Source: Pyrus communis (taxonomy: Eukaryota > Streptophyta > Magnoliopsida > Rosales > Rosaceae). From it: a stretch of 64,000 nt of DNA. A program made the position numbers and the translations under genes. Positions 33,156 through 43,200 of the stretch are shown here, one piece after another (position 1 is the first letter of the stretch; each line of letters opens with the position of its first letter). The notes under the pieces were generated by a model. That model was given only the letters and a program-made list of their open reading frames with translations. It searched no databases and was not told the DNA's origin. The stretch lies in assembly GCF_963583255.1 (NCBI RefSeq), contig NC_084813.1, positions 21,322,002-21,386,001 of the forward strand. Reading direction: 5' to 3'.

Positions 33156-33611
33156 TCATTCATTCAGCCACTCTTTCAATTTTGATAAGCAACAAATCGC
33201 TGGCCATGGTTGAACAACTTGTAGACTGTAGCCTGAAGGGAATTTGTAATTTTTCGCAATAAATTGATTGTTAATTTTAGATCTCTGAATTTTCTGTAAT
33301 GTATCTAAAATTAATATGATGAATAATTTATCATGTGATCAACATTAACATTAGCCCTTTTTTTTCTCTCTCTTTGCTTTGGATTATTTGTATGCCTTTC
33401 CCTTCCAATTTCATGGGTGAACAAAAGAATTTTAATCGACTTTGCAGTCAAACAAGTCCCCCTCTACCAAATTCCTTAGATTCAACTAGTTTCTTCTCAT
33501 GATCAACGAGGATATAATTTCTGTGTTGATTTATTACCATCTAAATTACTCATCTTGTCAAATATGGAAGTTATCCATTTTTTCTCTTGTGCATGCACTT
33601 GAATATTCAAG
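33156..33611. other. 3' flank of WIP-type gene 6
   Basis: 3' UTR and AT-rich spacer. Nothing else is seen. Confidence 0.5.
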
Positions 33612-35208
33612 TGTTGGAAAATATTAGTATTTTATGATTATTTGAGTTGCTTGTTAGTTAGTTTATGGGTCTAGCCCATCCGAATTAGGTTTCTAGGTTT
33701 TTCTCTCTATAAATATATCTTATAGTTTAGTATGAATAATAAGTTAGTCACGATGTAACCTCTTGGAATTTTGTAACCGTTTCGGAATTCTTGTTTATTT
33801 AATAATATTCCTATTATTTTGTAATCTTGGTTATCACGCACATTGATATTCAATTTAGTCTAAAGCAGGTTTGATTCTTCGGGATTGAATCTGTTCTTGG
33901 TAGCTAGTTTGTATTTTTTAGTTTGCTCGGTATTAGTTTTGATAAGGTATTGTTTTAGAAAAAGGTTTGCGTCTGTTTGCCCCAGCCTGCTAGTACCATC
34001 GGTGCTGCTCAACCCGCACCAGCATGTCCACTACCAGATCGACCCAGCTCTGACCTACACCCTCGCACCACCTCGCCGCCCCGCAATCACGACTCCACTA
34101 CTTGAATCGATTCCGTCGCTATCCAAGCACTTTGCCGTAGTCTCGTACCCGCATCGACTAGTCTCGTACCCTCAATCGACTCCCATGAGTCGGATCTGTC
34201 GAACCACTGCAACCCTGCCGCTGCTAGTTTGAAAACCTTATTCTTGCTGTTTTTTGTTGGTCCGACGATTGCAATGGAGTTTCAATGCAGTTTGATGATT
34301 GCTGTACTAGTTTGCAGTTGCACAGAAGAGAATGGAAGAAGGATGCAGGAAGAAAGAAAAGAAAGAAGACGTGCTATGAAGAAAAAAAGAATAAGGAATT
34401 GGATCGTCTCCTAAGACCATGATCCTCCTGGCCCACTAACACAACCATTAAATTTTGATCCAACCACTACAATTATTATAACTTTCAAAGGAATTCCCTG
34501 TTTGTAGTCGTTGGATCAAAATCCAATAGTCCATGTTAATGAGTCAGGAGGATTCAGATCTCCTGCTCAAGAGAGGATCCAATTCCAAAAGAATAAGAGA
34601 GAGAAAAAAGTAGAAAATAAAAAGGAAAAAAACGTTGGCTTTTTGTTTGAAGGCCCTCACAAGTTGTTGGCTTTGTTTTGAAGTTTGGGTATCTGCCGTT
34701 GCCGTTCGCAATGAATTCTCGAGTGTTTGGAGTACTGACCACTCGAGTGATAGTTACTAGAATTTTTTGGCATTGTTCGTTTGTGGGTACAATTGAGATA
34801 TGGAAATCTCGTCCGTATAGTGACGGGTTCTTTCCATACTCTCAACACTAGCAAGTCAAAATCAATTCAAAAGTTCGCAAGTTCGCCAGTCAAGTCAAGT
34901 CAAGTCAAGTTTGCATACCTGCCAATCCGCCTAACGGAGCCAATCCGCATCTACTTGTTTGCAAACCCATGTCGTATGTTAGAAAATATTAGTATTTTAT
35001 AATTATTTGAGTTTGCTTGTTAGTTAGTATATCCGAATTAGGGTTTCTAGGTTTTGCTCTCTATAAATATAGTTTATAGTTTAGCATGAATAACAAGTTA
35101 GTCACGATGTAGCCCTTTGGGATTTTGTAGCTGTTTTAGCATTCTTGTTTGTTAATAATATTCTTATTATTTTGTAGTCTTAGTTATCGCGCACTCTGAT
35201 ATTCAACT
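33612..35208. mobile_element. small non-autonomous LTR element (TRIM-like), about 1.6 kb
   Basis: Two direct repeats about 240 bp long bracket a 1.1-kb interior: 33612-33855 and 34977-35208. Both start TGTTRGAAAATATTAGTATT and end GCACWYTGATATTCAA. They share CTCTATAAATAT, AGTTAGTCACGATGTA and TTGTTTRTTAATAATATTC-like blocks. Left and right flanks read TCAAG and TCAAA, a near-match that may be a decayed target duplication. The interior has only short ORFs and no gag or pol, and no standard initiator-tRNA primer site was seen. The LTRs differ at many sites, so it is not recent. Confidence 0.75.
34889..34910 (+). repeat. CAAGT pentanucleotide repeat
   Basis: A short CAAGT tandem run in the interior of the TRIM-like element, just before its right LTR. 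Confidence 0.8.
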
Positions 35209-36974
35209 TCAAATAGCTAGACTTTGCTAATTAAAACAAAACTAGTGTGTATCAATATGTTGGTATTAATAAGTGTTGTTGTTATTGATATGTTATCGAC
35301 ACTTTATCTGTATATTATTAATAAAATTAACTCGTACTACTGAGGTTCTAAAAGTAATATTCATTTACAGACAGAGTTGTTCTGGCAAAATGGATATATA
35401 ACAAGGGACAAGTGTTGGAATTTGATGTTGCGAGTGCTACCTCATTAATTTCACTAAAATAATGATTACTAGGAGTTAGAAATAACCAACATGTATTTTA
35501 GTCAAATGAATTAGCACTCCTTATCCTAACAGTACTGAATCAGAGTTATAAATCTGTAACTCTGTAGAAAAAGATGAATCGCAAAAGAAGAAAGTAAGAG
35601 AAAGAGAGAGAGAGAGAGAGGAATCACTAAATTCCAATTAATGAACCGAAGGCAATACAATAGTGTATGTATACTAGTACAGTGATAACTACCAAGCCCA
35701 TGTGGCAATACAATCCAATCTTAATTAGTTCTTAGAGAGGGGGAAGGCATATTATGAGTGGGAATCGAACCTGCATTAAATCTCATAAATATAATTATTT
35801 TTTGTTATTATGATAAAGCGTTGTTTACAGGGAGAAATCAAGAATTATCAAGCAATTAATTAGTAAATAACTTAGTCAAAATTCCGACGTTCCCCTTCAT
35901 CTTCTCCCTACTGTTTTTTCACCTCCATAGTTCTAATCAATTCATCTTCTACCTAATCCCAATTGGTTCAGTCTGCCTTCACTCCCAAAAAATTCCATAT
36001 TTGTAATTGCTTCCCTTCTCCGCGTTTGTGGGTTTATCGGATGGTGCATAGAGCTCTGGCTCAGGTGTGTACACCACCACTATCCAGTTGTCTACCATTC
36101 TCGACACTGTTGCTTGTGGAATTTTCCACTGGCTTCCTTTCCTTTGTGGTTGCGATTTGGATATTTATGGTTCTTGTTGCAGGTAGATGGAGCCTTCTTC
36201 TTTTCGTTTTCAGGTTGTTGCCTTGTTGGATCTTCGGCATCTACAAGGGAAGCTGGTTCTTGGTGGATGGTTGGTGCTCCGGCGGCAGCAGAGGGAATTG
36301 GCTGCTCGGGTTTTTTAGTATTGTGCTTTTCTGTTTTGGGCTCTAAAGATTTTTTTGTTTGTCAAAGAGTAGAATTTATTGAAGTCTAATAGAAATGTTT
36401 ACATCGCAAGAGTATTTGCGATTATTAAAGAGAAATTCAGGGCTCAAAAGCTTGGGTTGGACTCTTTTTTGTGTTGTTGTGGAGGTCTATATCTCTGTGT
36501 AATCGGGCCTCCATCTATATACATATCTTTCCTTGGTAATAACATTTACCTTTGATAAAAATAAAAACAAAAATTTAGAGAAAGTGATGTATGCAGTGAT
36601 GATGCACATGCAATTTTCTTAATGTTGTGCACGGTGTAAAGTTCCATTCCATATTAGTCTGCTGCTTAAAAGCACTATTTTATTGATGAAACAAAGTGCG
36701 CGTGTGAAAACCAGCAGAAAAGTACTAAAAATTAACCAAAAACCAGTGGATTTCCTTGGAAAACAAGCAGCAACTTCTGCAACCTCTGTTTTTTACCCAA
36801 TATTTTTGGCTTTGCTTCCATCCATTCGTGTATCCAAATCAAACCACTCAACCTTAATATCCCATCTACATAATACATCCTCCTTGCCAAATATTTCAAC
36901 TCAACCTTTCTCAATTCCGATACTTTGTTCAATACAAATCAAAAGAGAGTCCCAAGGAAAAAAAGAAAATTTAG
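35209..36974. other. spacer before WIP-type gene 7
   Basis: It contains a (GA)n tract near 35600-35620. The stretch 35950-36575 ends in TTTGATAAAAATAAAA and resembles the 3' end of a retroposed sequence. The ORFs in it (35963-36389) show no family resemblance. No TATA box is obvious before 36975. Confidence 0.4.
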
Positions 36975-37256
36975 ATGATGAGTGCAGCAAGTAGCGCTTG
37001 GATCGTGGGGGCAACGGTTGGAGTTGTGGAAGTACTGAAAGACCAAGGGGTGTGCAGGTGGAACGACCCCATAAGACTGATGCACCAGCATGCCAAGAAC
37101 CATCTCACCAGGTCGTTTTCTCAGGCCAAGGAGCTGTATTCTTCTCCTTCCTCTGCTGCTAGGGTTTCAAACACAATCATGCGAGAAGAGAAAGCAAAGC
37201 CGGCAGAGGAGTCTATGAGGAAAGTTATGTATCTAAATTCTTGGGTTCCCAACTGA
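36975..37256 (+). CDS. wound-induced protein family (DUF3774), 93 aa, altered C-terminus
   Basis: Single exon. The start is ATGATG, so either of the first two codons may be used. The N-terminal core is complete (AWIVGATVGVVEVLKDQGVC, then RWNDPIRLMHQHAKNHL). The C-terminus reads SMRKVMYLNSWVPN, where the family has MYLSCWGPN. The near-invariant Cys-Trp-Gly is therefore changed to Ser-Trp-Val. The last 132 bases of the gene are the first unit of an exact 133-bp tandem duplication whose second unit falls after the stop codon. The frame is open, but the changed tail and absent TATA make function uncertain. Confidence 0.8.
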   Translation: MMSAASSAWIVGATVGVVEVLKDQGVCRWNDPIRLMHQHAKNHLTRSFSQAKELYSSPSSAARVSNTIMREEKAKPAEESMRKVMYLNSWVPN

Positions 37257-37388
37257 GGCCAAGGAGCTGTATTCTTCTCCTTCCTCTGCTGCTAGGGTTT
37301 CAAACACAATCATGCGAGAAGAGAAAGCAAAGCCGGCAGAGGAGTCTATGAGGAAAGTTATGTATCTAAATTCTTGGGTTCCCAACTG
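37123..37388 (+). repeat. exact 133-bp tandem duplication at the end of WIP-type gene 7
   Basis: Units 37123-37255 and 37256-37388 are identical by eye, and the match runs 7 bases further (AGGCCAA). The unit covers the C-terminal coding part and the stop codon, so the second copy is 3' UTR. The length is not a multiple of three. Perfect identity indicates a very recent event or an assembly duplication. Confidence 0.95.
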
Positions 37389-37395
37389 AGGCCAA

Positions 37396-38158
37396 ATTAA
37401 ACTCAGCTTGAGGTCACTGTAATCTGTACGTACTTTGGAAACATTTTCTTCTGGCACGTAAATATTTATTCCCTACAAAGTTTGGAGATTCATCCATAAA
37501 TTGTTATTTTCATTAACTGCATTTTATTAAGTGAAGAAATATAGAATTGATGACAGAAATTAGATGAGAAAAGAAGATGAAAGCAAGGAAAGGAAAGTCT
37601 GCATGAGACTCTTTGATAACAGAGGAATCGGAATTTAGGAAATAGTGACAATGATTCCCTATTTATACATGAGACTTAACTACACCAATCACATAAGGAC
37701 ACTCGTCAACAAAATTTTGGAGGATACATTTTTGTTCACCATTATGTTAATTACCGTTAGATCGATTCGATTCTGTAGTTGGAGATGAGAGAAAGGATGT
37801 GTTTGAGTTTAAGGTCGAGTAGTGACTAGAGAAAGTGAGTTGGGTTTGGGTTGAAATGGGAACAACTAGTATAAGTGTATCATGCGTGTGTGAAATGAAA
37901 TGGGCCTACGGGCCGGGCATCCTAGGCTTTAAATAAGACGTGCCTATGAGCCGAGCCTGGGCTCAAGCACCGAAGCCCAAGCCTAGCTCTCTATATAATG
38001 AGACGGCCCGGCCTGTATCCCATAATGAATCAGGTTGGGCTTTTTCCGATGGGCCGGGCAGGGCCATGGCCCACGTGCCAAATGAAGACTCCTAATTAGC
38101 AACATGATCGAAGCCACTTTCTACACAAAGTGGGAGAATCTTCTTCTTCGAAAAAAGA
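37396..38158. other. spacer with GC-rich hAT-like piece
   Basis: No gene. The stretch 37900-38080 is rich in GGGCCGGGC and CCCAAGCC words. These resemble the low-complexity ends of hAT-type non-autonomous elements and the pieces near 58.2 and 59.8 kb. Confidence 0.4.
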
Positions 38159-38245
38159 ATGGTGTCAAAGAATAAGGGGACTTTGAAGCAATTAGAAGGA
38201 CCACTTAGACTAATAATGTACTTGAGTTGTTGAGGCCCAACTGAG
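38159..38245 (+). pseudogene. WIP-type C-terminal relic
   Basis: An ATG at 38159 opens a frame reading ...LRLIMYLSC, then TGA at 38231-38233, then GPT. The family tail is LRKVMYLSCWGPN, so the Trp codon TGG has become TGA and the rest stays in frame. Nothing upstream resembles the N-terminal block. It lies in the array, on the same strand, 0.8 kb after gene 7. A short functional product ending at Cys cannot be excluded but is unlikely. Confidence 0.65.
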
Positions 38246-40580
38246 CTGGAAAGATCCTATTCCTGCCCACTCCCATGTTTATGAAATCATTACCAAGCGT
38301 TACGTATGCTGTGTGTTTGGAGTCTTTTAGTATGATATCCTTTTAATTTGTTCAGAAAGAAGGAAATCACATATTTTTGGTCCTCCTCTTTTAGAGTATG
38401 ACACATACAAGAGCAAATAATGAATTGAATTTCATCTTTAACAAAAATAAAACAATAAAATTTGGATTCTGATTGAAAATACTTCCAAATTACGGGAAAC
38501 TCATCAGTTTGGTCTTCCAACTTAAACTCCAAAGTCACTCAATGTCGTCATCATATTATTTGACATGACATTAGTTACGTGCCCTTTAAAATTAATTATA
38601 TATATCGAAGTATAAACGCGCATCGAGCGATTTGGAAGTTGGAAGACTAAATTGATGTGTTTAACATAATTAAGAGAGAGAAACCCTTAAATCTTAAATT
38701 TCACTAGTCAATTATGTTGGTCCAAGCAATTAGCCCTTGGCTCGATCAACTTATTATATAAACACAGTGAGAAAAATAAAGGGAACGGAAGTAACTTTAC
38801 ACAAAAGCTGTTTGAACTTTGTGATTTTCCCAAGTGCAAAATGGCAGGTCAAAATTATGGTGCATGAAATATGGGAAAAAGATGAGATGCCTTTGAAAGA
38901 CCCACTGGCGAGGGGGCCGCATGGGAATATCAGTGGAGTTGCTGATTGCTGCGTCGTTATCTTTAATGGCACCACCAGGAGAACATGTTCTAATGCTCTA
39001 AACATGATTAGCCTATTTTAATTATGGCCTCATGCGATTGATCCATTCTTTTAAGAACAAAAGAATAAAAAGAGAGATCAAAGGAAAAAAGAATCATGCG
39101 AAGATTTGAAAGAAAGTGCGGATTTGGTGCATGTCCATGTCGTATCCAAAGCTATAGTTCTTCCACCAACGGTTTGGGTATATTCTTCCTAGTTGTCAAT
39201 TTTATCTTTGGACCAAGCTATCAATTTTTCTTTTCCAACCGATATTATTGCTTCAAATTATATTAAGGGGAGAGGTTGAACGTGAAGTACAATGGATTGA
39301 AGAGAAAATGTTATCTACTAAAGGAATCGATCAATAAGAATTATTTCGATAGCGAGAATGTGATAACTTATGTATATAACATATGAATTTATTTTTTTTT
39401 GCCACTTAGTACTACGGACTAGGGGTATTCATCTTCACTTGTAAGTGAGTCTTAGGTTCGATTCTTGCCTAAGACGAGTTTGAACTACATTATTACAAGA
39501 TCATCTCCTTCCTTTAGTATAAATAATATCGTTTGTAAAAAAATAAAAAAATAAAAAAATAAGAAAATAAAAACATAAGAATTTGTTTTTTCCTTTCATA
39601 GTAATATAACAGACCTAAAAATATGTAACAATTAAACGGCTAATATTTTAGATTAAGAAAAACTTATGAAAAAACTAGAGATTGAAATGGTGGAGCAATG
39701 GAGATTCAAAAGGTGGAGCAATGGAGGACAGATGCAGGATTTGTTTATGTGGTTTGAAGTTTGAATATGCGAGTAAATTTTCTATGAGGCAACCATGGGA
39801 GGATGAAGAAAGATCCAAAAGGTGGAGAAGGAAAGGGGAGAGGGTAAGGAGGGAGGAGATATTCAGGAGAAGGAAAGGAAAAATAATTAATGATGGTGGA
39901 GAAGGAAAGAAATCGTAAAAATAAAAATCAAGTTAATAACCATGTTGGACTAAAATATAGTGTCATGGAATATTTCTATATTTCTATATATATATATATG
40001 TATGTATGTACTTGTATAAAATTGATGGCACCCAAAAATCAAATTAGCGTAAGATTCGACAAAGGAAAAAACATACAACTATGCTCTTATAATTCAATAA
40101 TTTTATTTTAGCGTAACCACTTTAATTAGGGTAATGTATCCCTCTTTCAATCCAAATTTGAATTCCCTCCCATTGTTTGAATTAGATTACGACGTTAGTC
40201 AGACAAAAAAAGATATTAGATTAGGATATTACTTAAAAAAAAATATATAGTCCAATAATTTGAATGAAATCGAAATATATAGTCCATATGTTGCCCACAA
40301 TAAGTTTTTAAACTTTGATCCACATCTGCCAACTGACAGCCAACAACGACAGAAGAGAACAGAGTGGAGTGAGCAAAAGTAACCACCGCCAGTTCCGACA
40401 ATTCAAAAAGTCCAGAACGAAAGGTCGCATTCATCCACATTTGGCATTCGCACCCCATAAAGGCCTCCCACAAACACTACTTGCCACCAAAGTCTCAATC
40501 TTTCAGCTTTCTCCTTCAATCCGCGTAAAAACAAAATCTCTCTTTTCACTGTTTTCCCCACCATCTCTGGCGAAACCCAC
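38246..40580. other. spacer before the VAP4-type gene
   Basis: AT-rich, with A-rich tracts (39536-39585) and a short TA/TG tract near 39985. Small ORFs on both strands show no family resemblance. The last 200 bases should contain the VAP promoter and 5' UTR. Confidence 0.45.
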
Positions 40581-40621
40581 TTGCTAGCGACGAGAAGTGA
40601 TTTCCGGCGAGTTGGTCGAGA

Positions 40622-43200
40622 ATGGCTGTGGAGGCTGAGAAATCTGGGCCTGACGGGAAGCTTTGGAGTCTATTCAAAATGCCGTTTTGGCAGTCTGGGA
40701 ACGCTTCTTCGTCGTCGTCCTCGACCTTGTCTTCAATGCATCACAATGTTCACCACCAGCTGGGTCAGATTCACGAGTCTGCGGCGGAGCGGATGGCTCT
40801 TCATTCCGCCAGTACGGTGTCGTACGTGACCAAGTCTTTGCTTCCGGCTAGGAGAAGGCTGCATCTTGATCCTCCGAATAAGCTCTTTTTTCCATGTAAG
40901 CCCCTTTACTTGCATCTTTCTAGTTATCTTTGTTGTTATGTAATAATTGTGCTCTGGGTTTTTCTGGTTTCTAAGAATTTCAATGGAAAAAGTTGACCTT
41001 TGTTTCTTTTGGGTTGTCTAATTGGTTGCGTGAAATGTCGTGCTTTTAAGCTTAGACTCTGTTTTTCAATGACAAATGTTTAACTGGGTCTTCAACCTTT
41101 AGTACATAAAACATAATGCCACATTTTTTGTTCTTTGATTTGCTTAAGTTGCATGATTTGTTAGTTTCAAGAGTTAAACTGTGGAAGTCTTGGCGACCGT
41201 TTGGTGATGCTTCGATGAGAAGCATTTATGCTTATAAGCACTTTTGCTAGAATTGTTTTTCTATGAAACCCGTCAAAGCACTTTAATTTTTTCTGCCAAA
41301 CGTAGCCATAAGCTGTTTTTGGTTGTTAGAAAGCGGTTTTAACCATTCTACAAGCAGACCCCAAACAAGCCCTTATAGTAGTTCCAAATGTTGTTTCTTT
41401 TTGCTGATCTGGACGGTTCTAAGTGGTGTCTGTGCATCTGATATGCTCTGTTCTTTGATAGTTTGTTTTTAAGTATCCACTTGTGTAGTTTTGTTCCACT
41501 TGGGATTTCTTATAAGCTTTTCACTCAGAAATATTTGCTAATCATTATAAAAGTGTAATGTTGGCTGAGTTCCTTCGCTGGTAGATGATTCAAGGTAGAT
41601 ATATTTGGCTCACATTGAGATTGTTTCGTCTGAAGATGAACCCGGTAAACAGGTCAGGAGTGCAATTGGGATAAAAAACACAAGCAAGTCTCTTGTAGCT
41701 TTCAAGGTATGGATTGATCCTCTAAGTTCCCCTGTTATGTATTTCACCTCTAACATTATCGAAACTAGTCAAAGCTAATTGGACAAACTGACTGTTCGAC
41801 TAGATTTACGACCAAATTTGGTTAGCATAGTTTTGAAAATTGTATAGCATTGGATGACAGTATCAGGAGTTTTCCTATTACGAATTTGATACGGCTATCT
41901 AACTGCTTACGTGTTGGTTGCTTTAGTTCCAAACAACTGCACCAAAGAGTTGTTACATGCGTCCTCCTGGGGGAATACTTGCTCCTGGTGAAAGTCTTAT
42001 TGCAACTGGTAATTCATTTTTCATGATCTTCCATTATTTCGGGTTATATTTCACATCCATATATTTGCAATGAATAACATACTAGCTAGTCATATTTTAG
42101 CACGTTCATTGTTGAAAATTGTAATATTAAATCTTGACAGTTTTCAAGTTTGTGGAACCTCCGGAGAACGATGAGAAACCAGCTGTAGACCAGAAGAGCC
42201 GGGTGAAGTTCAAGATCATGAGCTTAAAAGTGAAGGGAGATATGGACTATGTACCAGAACTGGTATAGTTGCAGGCATTTCGTAATATAACTTTTACCAT
42301 ATTCATTTACGTTGTTTTTCCACAGTAACATTTTTACTTTCCCTCAAGATAATATCAGTAAATATTGTGAGTAGACTTTGAGATATCAAATTTGCGGTTG
42401 TTTTCTCCAGTGTGTGAAAATTGGGAATATTCTTGCAATTGTGAAAGCACATGCTGTCTATAACCTTCTGCGCCATATGTTAATAAGTGAAAATTCAGAT
42501 GTCACATACTACATTAGCAAACATTTGGCATAATTTCTAATTAAGGCTTCCTTATAATTTGTTCAGACCATATCTCTTGGTTCTGCAACAGGTTGATCTT
42601 GCTATATATCCGATTTATGACCTGAAATCTGCTGTATATTTTTTACTTTATGACAAGATAGAAACCAGTGTGCATCATAATTCAAAGATATTAAACATCA
42701 ACTGTAATATTTTTTTATGCAGTTTGATGAGCAGAGGGACGAAGTCGTGGTTGAGCAGGTTTTGCGTGTTGTTTTCCTTGACCCTGAGCGCCCTACCCCT
42801 GTAAGTAGATGGACCAATTTGCCATTTCTTGCACAATACATACTTTTTTGGTTGTCTTAGCTTTAGCCTCAGTAACAAGCCCCTTCACTTTCAAATTTTT
42901 TTTTAAGGCAATGGAGAAACTTAAGCGGCAATTGGCCGAAGCTGAAGCTGCCCTTGAAACCCGAAAGAAACCTCCAGAAGAAGCAGGCCCCCGGATTGTA
43001 GGGGAAGGACTTGTCATAGATGAATGGGTGAGGCACTCAACTTGTTTTTGTTTCTTTTGGTAGAGTGACGGTGTTGTGTTTGTTTAGACCATTCTTCTTG
43101 TGCACATTCTTACTTACGGTATGTGTGGTTTCGTTTGTAGAAAGAGCGCAGGGAAAGATACCTAGCGCAGCAGCAGGTTGAAGGGGCTGATTCAGTGTAG
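40622..43200 (+). CDS. vesicle-associated protein 4-type (MSP domain), 7 exons
   Basis: Plant VAP-family proteins bind partners through a major sperm protein (MSP) domain at the endoplasmic reticulum or plasma membrane. Exons: 40622-40895, 41636-41706, 41927-42008, 42141-42262, 42723-42800, 42908-43027, 43141-43200. They total 807 nt, encoding 268 residues. Residues 1-90 are a Ser/His-rich leader (LWSLFKMPFWQSGNASSS, ending LLPARRRLHLDPPNKLFFPY). The MSP fold follows (SAIGIKNTSKSLVAFKFQTT, PKSCYMRPPGGILAPGES, VKFKIMSLKV, VLRVVFLDPERPTP). After it comes a short predicted coiled coil (AMEKLKRQLAEAEAALETR) and a hydrophilic end. No C-terminal membrane anchor is seen, unlike VAP27-class proteins, which fits the VAP4/MAMI subgroup. 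All introns are GT-AG and the frame is intact. It lies within the WIP array without obvious relation to it. Confidence 0.93.

Noticed and set aside
33885..34232. 115-codon ORF, partly Pro/Leu-rich
   Set aside because: It is the interior of the small LTR element, has no recognisable domain, and its first part overlaps the post-LTR leader.
35963..36389. Two overlapping ORFs with hydrophobic stretches
   Set aside because: No family resemblance, no promoter, and the 3' side looks like a retroposed repeat end.
41190..41380. MITE-like sequence in the first VAP intron
   Set aside because: CCGTTTGGTG and CCAAACAAGC words suggest inverted ends, but limits and duplication could not be established.
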